Assembly (NCBI RefSeq): GCF_002104335.1
Contig: NZ_CP020867.1
Coordinates: 124,001 to 188,000 of the forward strand
Origin: Campylobacter cuniculorum DSM 23162 = LMG 24588
GTDB lineage: Bacteria > Campylobacterota > Campylobacteria > Campylobacterales > Campylobacteraceae
DNA length: 64,000 nt
Direction: 5' to 3'
The notes under the pieces were generated by a model. That model was not told the origin of the DNA. It made no database searches and worked only from the letters and a program-made list of their open reading frames with translations. A program made the position numbers and the translations under genes. Of the stretch, positions 26,638-36,558 are shown in pieces (position 1 is the first letter of the stretch; each line of letters begins with the position of its first letter).

Positions 26638-28572
26638 ATGCAAAAGGCTCATTGTGCTGTTTTAAGAATCAAAGATTGTCTCTCTTATCGTTTAGGACAG
26701 GCTCTTATTGATTATGATAAAAATGGGGGGGGGCTTTGTCTTTTAATCAAAAAGCTCTATCATATCAGTAAAACTCATCAAAGAACTCAAAGACTCTACA
26801 AAGATTTCATCTCTCTTTATCCCCATCTTAAATATCCTGCTTTAGAACAATGCAGTGATTATGAAGAGGCTTTAAGATATAAATATCATCTGTCTTATCT
26901 CTTAGGACAAGCCTTGATTAAGGCTCATAAATCTTGGTATAGGGGTGGGTATTTAAAACTCTACACTTCAATCAAAGATGCTCGTAAGATTTATAAAGAA
27001 TTCAAACAATTCATTCAAGACCATCAAGACTTTAAACTCAATAACTCTTCTCTTATTCTTATCTTTGAAAATAAAGAATTCATCAATGATGAGGAATATA
27101 AAAATTATCTCACATTCTTACTGCAACATCTAAACCCTAAACAAAAACAAGAATTCATTAAACTCTTATTCTCTTTACCAAATTCAAATTCTTTATTGAA
27201 AGAGTTTAAAGAATTATTTGAGGAATTTAAAGATTATGAAGCCTTACTTGTTGTTTTAAAACATAATATCTCCTTTCATCTTCAATTCATCAATAACAAT
27301 TTAACTCTCATCAAAGAATGGCTTCATTCAAAAGAATTCAAAGAAAAATACCTTGATACAAAACATCCTTATCCCTCTTTGCTTAATCCTTTAAAGCTTG
27401 ATTATGAGAGTGTGGATGCTGAATTAGCTTGGGATATGAATGTGCCTTTGCCAAGGTGTTATGAGTTTATATTTTTAGGAAATTATGGAGCTGGAAGTGC
27501 GGCAATGCAACTTTACTTATCAAGTTGTGGTATTCATATTAATCGTAGAATTTCAAATAATCAACAAAGATATATTGATTGTTTTAAACTTTGCAAACAT
27601 AATCAATATAACGCTTTGGTTATAAGCGGATATCGCTTTACAAACGACAACGATAAGTTATATTTTTTAATAACAAAAAAAGTTCCAATTTTGTGTATTG
27701 TTAGAGACCCTATATCTGTTCTTAAACCCATTGTAAATCATCATGAAACCGCAAATTCCTATAAAGCTTTTCCAAGAAATATATCTTTAAAATCCGATTA
27801 TAAGCATTTAATTCAAGGTTGCATAAAATACCAACATTATGTAAAAACTGAACAAGGTTTAAAATACACAGCTTCAGATCATCCGACCTTAGCTAATCTT
27901 TATGCTTATACTGAAGGAAACCATTTTATTTTGAAAGAAAGAATTGATATTTTAAAAAATATTGCAAGTGAAATTTTATATTTTGATATGGAGGCAATTA
28001 AAGGAAAAAATACTTTTAAAACATTTAATAGATTAAAAGAAATTTTACATTTTCCAAGCTTACGTGAAGAGCAATTTTATTCATCAAAAGTTTGTGTGAA
28101 TGATATTTTACTTGCTCTTCCGGTAACATTAAGTATTCCTTTAGAATATACAGAATTAAAAATTGATATACTTATTACCACTTATAATTCAATACCTAAA
28201 AACAATGAATTTATTGATTTAAAAAGACAACTTTTTAACAATGAAGTTTTATTTGAACATATTGTATATTTAGTGAAAAAAGAAGACTATTCTAAATTGA
28301 TAAATAATTCTAAACTTTTTAATGATGTTAAAAAATATTTAATTGAACTTACTAAAACTTTAGAGGAACAAGAAAAAATAGAGGTAAATAAACAATTTAA
28401 AGAGAAAGATATTTTGGAGTATTTTAGAAAAAATAAAGATTTAAGAGATAGTTTTAAAAAAATCTTTGATAAAGAATACGCTCATCTTAAACAAGTGCGT
28501 CCGGATATTGTCGCTTCTTGGAACTATTATAATGAATTTGAAAAGATATGCGAGGAGTTTGATAAGCATTGA
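26638..28572 (+). CDS. DUF2972-type Campylobacter protein, phase-variable (G9, ON)
   Basis: 644 residues from the Met at 26638; the upstream Met at 26632 lies inside the AAGGA site. N terminus: two copies of a 'LSYxLGQALIxxxK' repeat (about residues 15–45 and 87–120). The first contains the G9 tract (26725–26733) encoding G30–G32. The C-terminal part has 'FIFLGNYGAGSAAMQLYL' and 'LCIVRDPISVLKPIVNHHE', the arrangement of the DUF2972 family found in Campylobacter (relatives include the invasion-linked CipA), reminiscent of a nucleotide-loop and RDP motif of sulfotransferase-like folds. With G9 the frame is intact; G8 and G10 both give early stops. A surface or glycan-related role is inferred. 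Confidence 0.75.
   Translation: MQKAHCAVLRIKDCLSYRLGQALIDYDKNGGGLCLLIKKLYHISKTHQRTQRLYKDFISLYPHLKYPALEQCSDYEEALRYKYHLSYLLGQALIKAHKSWYRGGYLKLYTSIKDARKIYKEFKQFIQDHQDFKLNNSSLILIFENKEFINDEEYKNYLTFLLQHLNPKQKQEFIKLLFSLPNSNSLLKEFKELFEEFKDYEALLVVLKHNISFHLQFINNNLTLIKEWLHSKEFKEKYLDTKHPYPSLLNPLKLDYESVDAELAWDMNVPLPRCYEFIFLGNYGAGSAAMQLYLSSCGIHINRRISNNQQRYIDCFKLCKHNQYNALVISGYRFTNDNDKLYFLITKKVPILCIVRDPISVLKPIVNHHETANSYKAFPRNISLKSDYKHLIQGCIKYQHYVKTEQGLKYTASDHPTLANLYAYTEGNHFILKERIDILKNIASEILYFDMEAIKGKNTFKTFNRLKEILHFPSLREEQFYSSKVCVNDILLALPVTLSIPLEYTELKIDILITTYNSIPKNNEFIDLKRQLFNNEVLFEHIVYLVKKEDYSKLINNSKLFNDVKKYLIELTKTLEEQEKIEVNKQFKEKDILEYFRKNKDLRDSFKKIFDKEYAHLKQVRPDIVASWNYYNEFEKICEEFDKH
26725..26733 (+). repeat. 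G9 homopolymer, phase-variation tract
   Basis: Nine consecutive G after AAAT, within codon 29–32 of the DUF2972-type gene. Slipped-strand mispairing at G tracts of this length is a well-known switch in Campylobacter. Loss or gain of one G shifts the frame into TAA within about 20 codons. Confidence 0.8.
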
Positions 28573-29540
28573 TTTAAAAAATAAAAACGAAAATAAATAA
28601 ATCAAAACATTGAGCCTAAAATCATTAGCAAAGCATTGAAAGGCTTTTTAAAAATATCTCTTGATTTTAGAGCTCAATTCATGGGATGATTTTAAGAAAT
28701 AAAGAAAATTTTTGTTTAGTAATCATACTTCAAAGCTTAGTTTAAACTCTATTTTTTGTAAAATGTGCTTTGGGTTTGTTTTGCTTGGTTAAAGTGTTTG
28801 TTTAAGGGCTTAAGCTTGTGGATTAACAAAAGCTTTATGGATAAAAGCTTAACTTTGTTTAAGACTATTAAAAACATTCATTTAATCTCTTTTAACAAAG
28901 TGCAAATTTTGCTTTTAAAGTCCTATTTGTCTAAAAGCTTGGTTTTTGCTTGGGGCTTGTTTTGAGTTGGTAAAAAAAGCTTAAGCTTTATTGTCAAGCT
29001 CTTTAAAAGGCACGTGCTCATTTTAAGTTTTATTTAAAAAACTTCTTAAAGCTTTGAGCTTGTTAAAAAACACTTAAAAGTCTTGAGAGACTTAAAACAC
29101 TCACACAAAAACGTCTTAGGTTTGATTTTGTTTTATTAATGTGAAAGATTTTAAAAGCTTTTACACAAATACGATAAAAGCTTATGAAATAGACATTTGC
29201 AACGCTTTTTTGTCGTGATTTTAGAATTTTGACACAAATTAAGAGACGCACAAAATAAAAAATAGGAGGTTCATAGCCCCCTTAAAATCAGTGCAAAAAT
29301 CCTAAAATATCAAGGCTTTAAGAGATTAAAGTGCTTGTTTTAAAGGCTTGTAAGGCTCTTTTTTAGGGCTTTAACTCGGCTTTATTTCTTGCTTTTTATG
29401 CTCTTTTATAAAGTTTAATCACGTTAAAGCTTCACAAAGAGCGTCTTAAAATATTCTAAAAAAAAGCAAAATAAAAGCGTAGTAAAGTAAAAAATAATAT
29501 AAATTTTTATAAAAATTTTAAGAACTTTGAATTTAAAAAT
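28573..29540. other. Gene-poor stretch rich in AAGCTT
   Basis: Almost 1 kb without a convincing gene on either strand; the longest open frames (62–66 codons) have poor composition and no ribosome binding site. It is dense in AAAGCTT/AAGCTTT words and short inverted repeats such as AAGTCT-TGAG-AGACTT near 29077–29092. I see no tRNA or named RNA. It separates the DUF2972-type gene from aroE and marks a junction between two core blocks. Confidence 0.45.
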
Positions 29541-30329
29541 TTATTTTAAATTCAAAGCTTCAAGCATTGCGGATTTGATTTTTTCTTGTTGATTTTTAAT
29601 GTCAAAAAAAAGCTCGAAAGCAAAGACTCCTTGCCATAAAAGCATTAAAAGCCCGTCTTTATACTCAACTTGATATTGTTTGCAAAGTTTTAAAAAAGGA
29701 GTTTGTTTGCCATAAATCACTTCAAAAGCATATTTTGAATGGGATAAAATTTTATCAAGGATTTTTTTATCACAAGGCAAATTTTCATCATTAAGACCTG
29801 CTGAAGTTGTATTGACTACAAAATCAAAGTCAAAATCCCTCAAATCTTCATAAACAACACTTTGAAAAGCTTTAAAATGTTCCAGCCTCTCTTTAGAGCG
29901 ATTGGCTATGCAAAGCTGTATCTCTCTTTGTTTCAAGGCAAAAGCGATAGAACGAGCTGTGCCACCTGCTCCTAAAATCAAAGCTTTTTTTATGGTTTTA
30001 AAATCCTCAATCGCCTTTAAAAATCCCGTTGCATCGGTATTATAGGCATAAAGCTGATTGTTTTTTAAAACAAGCGTATTTGCACTTCCTATTTCTTGTG
30101 CGAATTTATCCTTAATGTCGGCTATTTTTAAGGCTTGTTCTTTAAAAGGCAAGGTGATATTTGCACCATTGAGCTTAAGTTTAAAAAATAAATTGCGAAG
30201 CTCACTTTCCTCTTGTAAATGATAGCGGGTATAAATGCCATCAAGTCCCAAAGACTTAATGGCGTTATTATGAATTCTAGGGGATTTAGAATGCTTTACC
30301 GGATCACCTATGACGCATAAAAATTTCAT
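29541..30329 (-). CDS. aroE: Shikimate dehydrogenase
   Basis: 262 residues, NADP-dependent reduction of 3-dehydroshikimate in the shikimate pathway. 'GDPVKHSKSPRIHN' (substrate-binding serines), K in 'NITLPFKE', 'NTDATGFLKA' with the catalytic Asp, Rossmann 'LGAGGTARSIAFAL' and 'NRSKERLE' for NADP are all present. The start overlaps the SPOR protein stop by 4 nt. It is the last gene of a minus-strand operon running from gatC. Confidence 0.96.
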   Translation of the reverse strand: MKFLCVIGDPVKHSKSPRIHNNAIKSLGLDGIYTRYHLQEESELRNLFFKLKLNGANITLPFKEQALKIADIKDKFAQEIGSANTLVLKNNQLYAYNTDATGFLKAIEDFKTIKKALILGAGGTARSIAFALKQREIQLCIANRSKERLEHFKAFQSVVYEDLRDFDFDFVVNTTSAGLNDENLPCDKKILDKILSHSKYAFEVIYGKQTPFLKLCKQYQVEYKDGLLMLLWQGVFAFELFFDIKNQQEKIKSAMLEALNLK

Positions 30330-31132
30330 TTTAAGGTAAAGGAAAAAGCATCTTTTGCAACATCTTTGCGAATTTTTTCAAGCTCCGCACTGATATTATT
30401 TTTATCAAAAGGACCGATTAAAACCTTAGTGATTTCTCTCCCATTGATACTTGTTTTATAGAGTTTATAATCATAACCTTTTTTCTTAACAGCTGCGAGT
30501 TCTTTGGATTTTTGGTCTAAATTATTCACAGAAAAAATTTGCACATAAAGTCCCGGAGTTAAGCCGTCTTTCGAAACAGGTTTTGTTTCGACATTTTTAA
30601 AAAGTTCTTTTGTGTCAGATTTTTCTGGCTCTTTAGGAGCTTGTGGTTTTTTTGTTTGAGTCGGTTGAGTTTTTGGCTTAGCCGGAGCAGGTGTAGGCTC
30701 TTGCACCTTAGGAGTTTCCTGTGTACTTTGCTCTGTTACGTTTAATGGAGGAGTCGCAGGCTCTTCACTTGGTGCTGAAAAATTTGTATCCGGAAGTGAA
30801 GAATTATTTTCAGCAAGAGCTGTTTGTGAATTTTCACCTTCAATTTGTCTTCTTAGAGCTTCAAACTGGTCTTCTGGAGAATCATTTTGAGTGATAGGGA
30901 CATTTTCAAAGCCATTATTATCTGAATTTTCATTTTGAGTGCTTAAAGGTTCGGGAGGTGTGATGTTATTTTGTGTCGAATCATCGTTACCATTGATGAG
31001 TTTCATCACTATCATAACAACTAAAAATAAAATAACTAAGGCAATAATTCTAAGCAAAATTTTCTTAATTTTTTCATTTTTATTGCTTTTTTCCAAAATG
31101 ATATCATCAAATTCATTTTTATTCTTTTCCAT
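30326..31132 (-). CDS. SPOR-domain inner-membrane protein
   Basis: 268 residues. A charged cytoplasmic N terminus (1–23), one membrane segment (~24–44), a long Pro/Thr/Gln/Glu-rich periplasmic linker (~50–195) and a C-terminal SPOR domain (~195–268, 'GLYVQIFSVNNLDQKS' to 'LEKIRKDVAKDAFSF'). SPOR domains bind denuded glycan strands at the division septum, so a division or peptidoglycan role is likely, as for FtsN-like proteins; identity with FtsN is not established. Sits between the 181-aa gene and aroE as in C. jejuni. Confidence 0.88.
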   Translation of the reverse strand: MEKNKNEFDDIILEKSNKNEKIKKILLRIIALVILFLVVMIVMKLINGNDDSTQNNITPPEPLSTQNENSDNNGFENVPITQNDSPEDQFEALRRQIEGENSQTALAENNSSLPDTNFSAPSEEPATPPLNVTEQSTQETPKVQEPTPAPAKPKTQPTQTKKPQAPKEPEKSDTKELFKNVETKPVSKDGLTPGLYVQIFSVNNLDQKSKELAAVKKKGYDYKLYKTSINGREITKVLIGPFDKNNISAELEKIRKDVAKDAFSFTLK

Positions 31133-31144
31133 ATCTTTCCTTTC

Positions 31145-31690
31145 TCACATATGTTTAGACCAAGAACTGCCACGTTCTTTTTGATAAACCTCATAAGGCA
31201 CAATTAAAATATTAAAATCCCTAGGCATATCCATAGTAGGAAAAACCCTCCATTCTATAGGCATTTTACTTGCAAACATCATAGACAATTTTGAGGCTAA
31301 GGTGTATCCCTCGTTTAAAGCTGTATGTCCCTTGTGAATATATAAGTGCAAATGTCCGGGCGTTTTAGTTTTATAGGCTGTAAAATTTATAAAACCCTCT
31401 TCACGCAAAATAAGTTGAGCCCTATGCCAAAATCTTTCTGCGTTAAAACCATTATAATCAAAAACAATATTTTCAACTTTATTATCTCTAGTGATTAAAT
31501 CGTGTGCAACGACAATCTTTTTTGCTGCATGGTCTCTTATGATATTAGCATTTAAAGGTGCATTCACTCTTTCAAATTTATCGAAAAAATAACGACCACG
31601 AAATTCACACTTTCTAACAATCTTATCCCTTTTAATATAATAATGGTCGCTAATCATTTTAATGAGCGACAAATCCATACTTGAAATCAA
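31145..31690 (-). CDS. DUF1882-type conserved campylobacterial protein
   Basis: 181 residues, no signal or membrane segment. Basic and aromatic-rich, containing '[20 protein letters not shown]', '[20 protein letters not shown]' and '[16 protein letters not shown]'. It corresponds to the conserved protein between glyA and the SPOR gene in C. jejuni and related Epsilonproteobacteria; its function is unknown. The start overlaps the glyA stop by 4 nt, so it is translated with glyA. Confidence 0.75.
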   Translation of the reverse strand: MISSMDLSLIKMISDHYYIKRDKIVRKCEFRGRYFFDKFERVNAPLNANIIRDHAAKKIVVAHDLITRDNKVENIVFDYNGFNAERFWHRAQLILREEGFINFTAYKTKTPGHLHLYIHKGHTALNEGYTLASKLSMMFASKMPIEWRVFPTMDMPRDFNILIVPYEVYQKERGSSWSKHM

Positions 31691-32931
31691 AACATAGCCT
31701 TTGGATAAATGATAAAATTACTCGCAAGAGTTTTGAGTTTTTCTCTAATTTCTGCTTGTAATTTTGTATTATTAATGTCATCTAAAATATCAGCAATATA
31801 ATTTGCAATGCTTTCCAATTCTTTTTCTTTAAAACCTCTTGCAGTGAGTGCTGGAGTGCCAAGTCTTAAGCCGCTTGTAACAAAAGGACTGCGAATTTCA
31901 CCCGGCACAGTGTTTTTATTTGCTGTAATTCCTGCATGACCTAAAGCTAAATCCGCATCTTTTCCGCTAAAAGCTCTGTCTAAAAAGCTCATTAAAACCA
32001 AATGATTGTCTGTGCCATCGCTGACAAGTTTATAATTTCTCGCAATGAGAGTTTGAGCTAAAATTTTAGCATTGCTAATGACTTGTTTTGCGTAAATTTT
32101 CCATTCCTCGCTAAGATTGAATTTAAACCCTACCGCTTTAGCTGCAATCACATGCATTAAGGGACCACCTTGAATTCCGGGAAAGATTGCGGAATTGATT
32201 TTTTTAGCAATTTCTTCATCATTACACATAATAATCCCGCCTCTTGGTCCTCTTAAAGTCTTATGTGTTGTTGAGCTTACAACATGAGCATGTGGAAAAG
32301 GACTTGGATGTTCTCCTGCTACAACAAGTCCTGCAATGTGTGCAATATCAGCAAACAAATAAGCCCCAACCTCATTGGCAATTTCTCTGAATTTCGCAAA
32401 ATCAATAATTCTTGCATAAGCACTTGCTCCACACACAATAAGCTTTGGTTTGACAATATGGGCAATTTCACGCACTTTTTCATAATTAATCCTGCCATCA
32501 AGTTCAACCCCATAAAAAAAGCTTTGGTAAATTTTGCCTGAAGAGCTTACCTTAGCTCCATGTGTTAAATGTCCTCCGTGACTTAAGTCCATTCCTAAAA
32601 TTTTATCTCCCGGATTTAAAAGAGCTGAATACACGCCTTGATTCGCTTGCGAACCAGAATGAGGCTGAACATTTGCAAAAGAGCAATTAAAAAGCTTTTT
32701 ACATCTTTGAATGGCTAAATTTTCAATTTCATCAACGCATTCACAGCCTCCATAATATCTCTTTGACGGATAGCCTTCGGCGTATTTATTTGTCAAAACA
32801 CTTCCCATCACTTCCATAACTTCTGGCAAGGTGAAATTTTCACTTGCTATCATCTCTAAGCCCTCGCATTGACGCTCGAGCTCTTTATTTGTCAATTCAA
32901 AAATTTCTTTATCAAATTTTTCTAAACTCAC
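31687..32931 (-). CDS. glyA: Serine hydroxymethyltransferase
   Basis: 414 residues, PLP enzyme converting serine and tetrahydrofolate to glycine and methylene-THF. The Schiff-base lysine is K224 in '[16 protein letters not shown]'. '[18 protein letters not shown]' (tetrahydrofolate/substrate region) and '[11 protein letters not shown]' are also typical. It overlaps lysS by 4 nt upstream and the DUF1882 gene by 4 nt downstream. Complete. Confidence 0.98.
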   Translation of the reverse strand: MSLEKFDKEIFELTNKELERQCEGLEMIASENFTLPEVMEVMGSVLTNKYAEGYPSKRYYGGCECVDEIENLAIQRCKKLFNCSFANVQPHSGSQANQGVYSALLNPGDKILGMDLSHGGHLTHGAKVSSSGKIYQSFFYGVELDGRINYEKVREIAHIVKPKLIVCGASAYARIIDFAKFREIANEVGAYLFADIAHIAGLVVAGEHPSPFPHAHVVSSTTHKTLRGPRGGIIMCNDEEIAKKINSAIFPGIQGGPLMHVIAAKAVGFKFNLSEEWKIYAKQVISNAKILAQTLIARNYKLVSDGTDNHLVLMSFLDRAFSGKDADLALGHAGITANKNTVPGEIRSPFVTSGLRLGTPALTARGFKEKELESIANYIADILDDINNTKLQAEIREKLKTLASNFIIYPKAMF

Positions 32932-34436
32932 TGGTTCTCCTCTTTTAATTCTGATTTTAAAGGACGCATTGCTGGGAATAAAATCACGTCACGAATGGAT
33001 TTTTTATTCGTCAAAAGCATGACCAATCTGTCAATGCCTATACCCTCTCCCGCAGTCGGTGGCATCGCATAACCTAAAGCATTGACAAAATCTTCGTCCA
33101 TCTCACAAGCTTCTTCATCGCCGGCTTTTTTAGCTTCGATTTGTTTTAAAAATCTTTGATATTGTTCTATAGGATTATTAAGCTCATTAAAACCATTAGC
33201 TATTTCTTTTCCACAAATGAAAAGCTCAAATCTTTCAGCAATGCTCTCATCTTTATCGCTATGTCTTGAAAGGGGACTGATTGAAACAGGAAAATCCACC
33301 ACAAAAGTAGGATTGATTAATTTATCTTCAACATAGCAATCAAAAAGCTCAGCTTGTAAATGTCCAAGCTCTAGTTTTTCATTCACTTCAAAACCATCTG
33401 TTTTAAGCTTGATTAAAATTTTTTCTTTATTTTCTATGAGCTCATCGCTTAAATTTCCATATTTTTTAAGGGCGTCTTTATAGCTGATTCTCTCAAAAGG
33501 TTTTGAAAAATCGATTTTTTTATCATCAAATTCAATGATTTTTCCCAGATTTAATTGTTCTAAAAGCACAGCAAAAAGCTCTTCGGTTAAATCCATTAAA
33601 TCTTTATAATTATGAAAGGTCCAATAAAATTCAATGGTTGTAAATTCAGGGTTATGTGTAAGGTCCATTCCCTCGTTTCTAAAACAACGATTGATTTCAA
33701 AAATTGCTTCAAATCCGCCGACAATCAATCTCTTAAGATAAAGTTCAGGAGCAATCCTTAAAAATCTTTCCACTCCTAAAGCATTATGAAAGGTCTTAAA
33801 AGGTTTTGCATTTGCCCCTCCTGCAATAGGATGCATCATCGGTGTTTCAACTTCTAAAAAGCCTTTGTCTTCAAAAAAATGGCGAATCAAACTCACCACA
33901 CGAGAGCGTATGAAAAAATCTTTTCTCACTTCTGAATTTATAATCATATCCACATAACGTTTGCGGTATCTTTGCTCTATGTCTGTTAGTCCGTGGTATT
34001 TTTCAGGAAAAGGCACAATAGCCTTTGTCGCTAAATCAAGCTCACTAATATGCAAACTGAATTCGCCGGTTTTGGTTACAAAAGCATAACCTTTAGCCAA
34101 GATAATATCACCCACTTCTAAATTTTTCTTAAATAAATTGTATTTTTCTTCTCCAAGTGTGTCTTTATTAAAATAAATTTGTAAGACTCCACTTTGATCT
34201 TCTATATTTGCAAAAATTGATTTCCCAGCAATCCTAAGAAATTTAATCCTCCCTGCAAGGCTTACGCGTTGATTTTCATCTCTTTTTTCTGTTAAATTTA
34301 AAATATAAGCAAATTTTTCTTTAAAAGCTTGAATGGAATATTCTTTTTTTAAAAAATGCGGATAAGGATTTACACCTGCATTCTTAAATTCCTTTGCTTT
34401 GTCTATTTTTTGTTGCTCTAAAATGCTATCAAACAT
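32928..34436 (-). CDS. lysS: Lysyl-tRNA synthetase (class II)
   Basis: 502 residues. N-terminal OB-fold anticodon-binding domain ('[19 protein letters not shown]'), then class II core with motif 1 '[21 protein letters not shown]', motif 2 '[21 protein letters not shown]', and motif 3 '[15 protein letters not shown]'. It starts immediately after the fur stop. The conserved fur–lysS–glyA order in Campylobacter supports the assignment. Confidence 0.98.
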   Translation of the reverse strand: MFDSILEQQKIDKAKEFKNAGVNPYPHFLKKEYSIQAFKEKFAYILNLTEKRDENQRVSLAGRIKFLRIAGKSIFANIEDQSGVLQIYFNKDTLGEEKYNLFKKNLEVGDIILAKGYAFVTKTGEFSLHISELDLATKAIVPFPEKYHGLTDIEQRYRKRYVDMIINSEVRKDFFIRSRVVSLIRHFFEDKGFLEVETPMMHPIAGGANAKPFKTFHNALGVERFLRIAPELYLKRLIVGGFEAIFEINRCFRNEGMDLTHNPEFTTIEFYWTFHNYKDLMDLTEELFAVLLEQLNLGKIIEFDDKKIDFSKPFERISYKDALKKYGNLSDELIENKEKILIKLKTDGFEVNEKLELGHLQAELFDCYVEDKLINPTFVVDFPVSISPLSRHSDKDESIAERFELFICGKEIANGFNELNNPIEQYQRFLKQIEAKKAGDEEACEMDEDFVNALGYAMPPTAGEGIGIDRLVMLLTNKKSIRDVILFPAMRPLKSELKEENQ

Positions 34437-34907
34437 TTATATTTTTACCTTTGCTTTGTGATTGCAATCGCTACAAATTCCATAGAGTTGCATCAAATGT
34501 CCTGTGAGCTTAAAACCATGTTCTTTTGCGATTAAAGATTGTTGTCTTTCGATGGTTTGATTTTCAAATTCTATAATCTTACCACAATTTTTACATATCA
34601 TATGATCGTGGTGAGGTTTATTAGCAAGTTCGTATTTTTTTCCCGCTGAACCAAAAGAGATAGAAGTTACCATTTCAGCTTCTTCAAGCAAATTTAAAGT
34701 TCTATAAACCGTTGCTATGCCAACATTTAAATCCGGCTCATTGCGTTTGATTTCCATATATAAACTTTCAGGAGTGTAATGTATATCGCTATTATACAAG
34801 GTTTTAAGTAAAACTTCTCTTTGCTTGGTGTATTTAAGCCCACCTTGTCTAAGAATCTTTTTAAATCTTTCTAATAAAACATCGTATTCTATATTTTCAA
34901 TCAGCAT
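34437..34907 (-). CDS. fur: Ferric uptake regulator Fur
   Basis: 156 residues. Winged-helix DNA-binding domain (~15–90) with recognition region '[19 protein letters not shown]', followed by the dimer/metal domain: H99-H100-D101-H102, C105-x2-C108 and C145-x2-C148 for structural zinc, plus the regulatory metal site. Represses iron-uptake genes with Fe(II). It lies in the gatC–cvpA–fur–lysS–glyA transcription unit with no promoter of its own visible; overlaps cvpA by one base. Confidence 0.97.
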   Translation of the reverse strand: MLIENIEYDVLLERFKKILRQGGLKYTKQREVLLKTLYNSDIHYTPESLYMEIKRNEPDLNVGIATVYRTLNLLEEAEMVTSISFGSAGKKYELANKPHHDHMICKNCGKIIEFENQTIERQQSLIAKEHGFKLTGHLMQLYGICSDCNHKAKVKI

Positions 34908-35482
34908 TATAACTCCTCTTGAGTATGATTTAAATCAGAATTTAATTCTTGCAAATTTTCTTTAACTTCTTCGTGTAAATTTTGCAAACCTTTTTCAGCC
35001 AAAGGTTGATTCATTATATAAGAACCCGCATTTTTTAGCAAACTCAAGGTATAACTATCTTTTGCAAAATTCTCTAATTTTTCATTTAAAAAATTAATTC
35101 TTGAAATACAAAAAACCAAAATTGCAAAAATCAAAAAAACCTTTACTCCGCCAAATAAAAATCCTCCCAAGCGGTCTAAAAAACCTAAACCACTCAATTT
35201 AACCATCTTAGATAAAAGATTTCCAAATAATAAACAAAAAATCCAAAAAAGAATCAAAAGGGCTAAAAATCCTACAAAAGATGCTAAAGATTCATTTTGT
35301 ATTTTATAAAAGGTGTCTTGTATAAATAAGGCTGCTTGATTAGAATATTTTGAAGCAATAAACACACCTCCTACGATACCAAGTAGTCCAAAAGCTTCCT
35401 TAATCAAGCCATTTAAAATGCCTTTAAGTCCTAAAAGCAAAGTAAAACCCAAAATAAACACATCGAACCAATAAAAATTCAT
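34907..35482 (-). CDS. CvpA-family membrane protein
   Basis: 191 residues with four hydrophobic segments (about 5–20, 25–45, 62–88, 100–122) and a charged C-terminal tail. '[39 protein letters not shown]' is the CvpA signature. In E. coli CvpA relates to colicin V export and envelope stress; its role here is unknown. It precedes fur in the operon, as in C. jejuni. Confidence 0.85.
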   Translation of the reverse strand: MNFYWFDVFILGFTLLLGLKGILNGLIKEAFGLLGIVGGVFIASKYSNQAALFIQDTFYKIQNESLASFVGFLALLILFWIFCLLFGNLLSKMVKLSGLGFLDRLGGFLFGGVKVFLIFAILVFCISRINFLNEKLENFAKDSYTLSLLKNAGSYIMNQPLAEKGLQNLHEEVKENLQELNSDLNHTQEEL

Positions 35483-35552
35483 ATTCTAAAACCCATAAAT
35501 TTTCAGCAAAGTAAAGTATAATTCTATGTTATAAAAATAAATATTTAGTTAA

Positions 35553-35840
35553 TCACTCTATAATCTTTGGCACCGCAAAAAAATGCCCATTAGTTTTTGG
35601 AGCATTTTTTAAAATTTCATCAATAACTTCGCTACTTTTAACCTCATCTTTTCTAAAAGGTGTTCCCCCTTCGATTGTATTGATTGTAGCTTGCAATGAA
35701 CTTAAATCAAGCTCATTAAGTTTTTCAACAAAATTGACGATTTCGCTCAATTGATTAACAAGCTCATTTCTTTTTTCATCATTGATTTTTAAAGCACTTA
35801 ATTTTTCAAGTTTGCTTAATAATTTCTCATCAATTTGCAT
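35553..35840 (-). CDS. gatC: Aspartyl/glutamyl-tRNA amidotransferase subunit C
   Basis: 95 residues, typical GatC: 'LLSKLEKLSALKINDEKRNEL', 'LNELDLSSLQA' and 'FRKDEV' followed by a C-terminal 'PKTNGHFFAVPKIIE'. Belongs to the GatCAB complex that converts Glu-tRNA-Gln and Asp-tRNA-Asn. gatA and gatB are not nearby, which is usual in this group. It is the first gene of the operon leading to fur; a minus-strand TATAAT lies at the complement of 35885–35890. Confidence 0.94.
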   Translation of the reverse strand: MQIDEKLLSKLEKLSALKINDEKRNELVNQLSEIVNFVEKLNELDLSSLQATINTIEGGTPFRKDEVKSSEVIDEILKNAPKTNGHFFAVPKIIE

Positions 35841-35884
35841 TTTTAATAACCTTTTTTCATAATAATATAAACTTTCAAATTAAG

Positions 35885-35953
35885 ATTATATCATAAAAAA
35901 TCATAAAAAGGCTTAAAATGTTTAGCGTGTATTTGCATTTATTATGATATAAT
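35885..35953. promoter_or_regulatory. Divergent promoters between gatC operon and the lipoprotein–coaX operon
   Basis: Minus-strand TATAAT (complement of 35885–35890) about 45 nt before gatC, and plus-strand TATAAT at 35948–35953 in the extended context TATGATATAAT, about 27 nt before the TTG start at 35980. Both lie in the 139-bp intergenic space. No Fur-box-like palindrome was recognised. Confidence 0.5.
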
Positions 35954-35979
35954 TTAAATCATTTTTTTAAGGATAGCAC

Positions 35980-36558
35980 TTGACGCTTAAAGATAATTTA
36001 AAAGCTGTAAAAACAGAGCTTAACACAGAGGAACAATTTTTAGAAAAATTCATAAAAAGCGAAAAATTTATAAAAAAATATAAATTTTATATACTCGGGG
36101 TTTTAGTTATTTTATTGCTTTATTTTGCAATTAATTTTATTGTCAATTTTTTAGAAGAAAAAAATATCAAAGAGAGCAATGAAATTTACGCAAGTCTTAT
36201 TCAATCCCCAAAAGATAAAGAAAAACTTGCAAATTTAAAAGAGAAAAATATCAATCTTTATACAATTTTTTTAATAAATGAATTCGATAAAGAACAAGAC
36301 AATGTAGAGCTTTTAAATGAGCTAAATGCTCTTTATAAAGATAAAAATCTCGATAACAATCTAAGAAATATTTTAGCTTTAAATTTAAACCAAAAATCTT
36401 TCTTTTTAAAGGATTTTAATAAAATTTTAGAAGCTTATAAACTTTTAGAAGAAGATAAAATTGAAGAGGCAAATATCTTGCTTTCTCAAATCAAAACAGA
36501 TTCAACCTTAGGGCAAATTGCTAAGAATTTAAAACATTATCAAGGGATTAATCAATGA
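35980..36558 (+). CDS. Single-pass membrane protein, TPR-like (YfgM-type) organisation
   Basis: 192 residues starting at a TTG with AAGGA 6 nt upstream. Cytoplasmic N terminus (1–34), one membrane segment (~35–54), then an all-helical periplasmic region with repeating leucine patterns ('YTIFLINEFDKEQDN', 'LAKLLEEDKIEEANILL'-like), resembling tetratricopeptide-like YfgM proteins. It overlaps the following lipoprotein gene, a BamB-like propeller, by 4 nt; YfgM–BamB neighbours are common, which supports an envelope-biogenesis role by inference. Confidence 0.65.
   Translation: MTLKDNLKAVKTELNTEEQFLEKFIKSEKFIKKYKFYILGVLVILLLYFAINFIVNFLEEKNIKESNEIYASLIQSPKDKEKLANLKEKNINLYTIFLINEFDKEQDNVELLNELNALYKDKNLDNNLRNILALNLNQKSFFLKDFNKILEAYKLLEEDKIEEANILLSQIKTDSTLGQIAKNLKHYQGINQ

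Noticed and set aside
28765-29251. Open frames of 66 (plus) and 62 (minus) codons in the gene-poor stretch
   Set aside because: Composition is driven by AAGCTT-rich DNA, no ribosome binding sites, no family resemblance.
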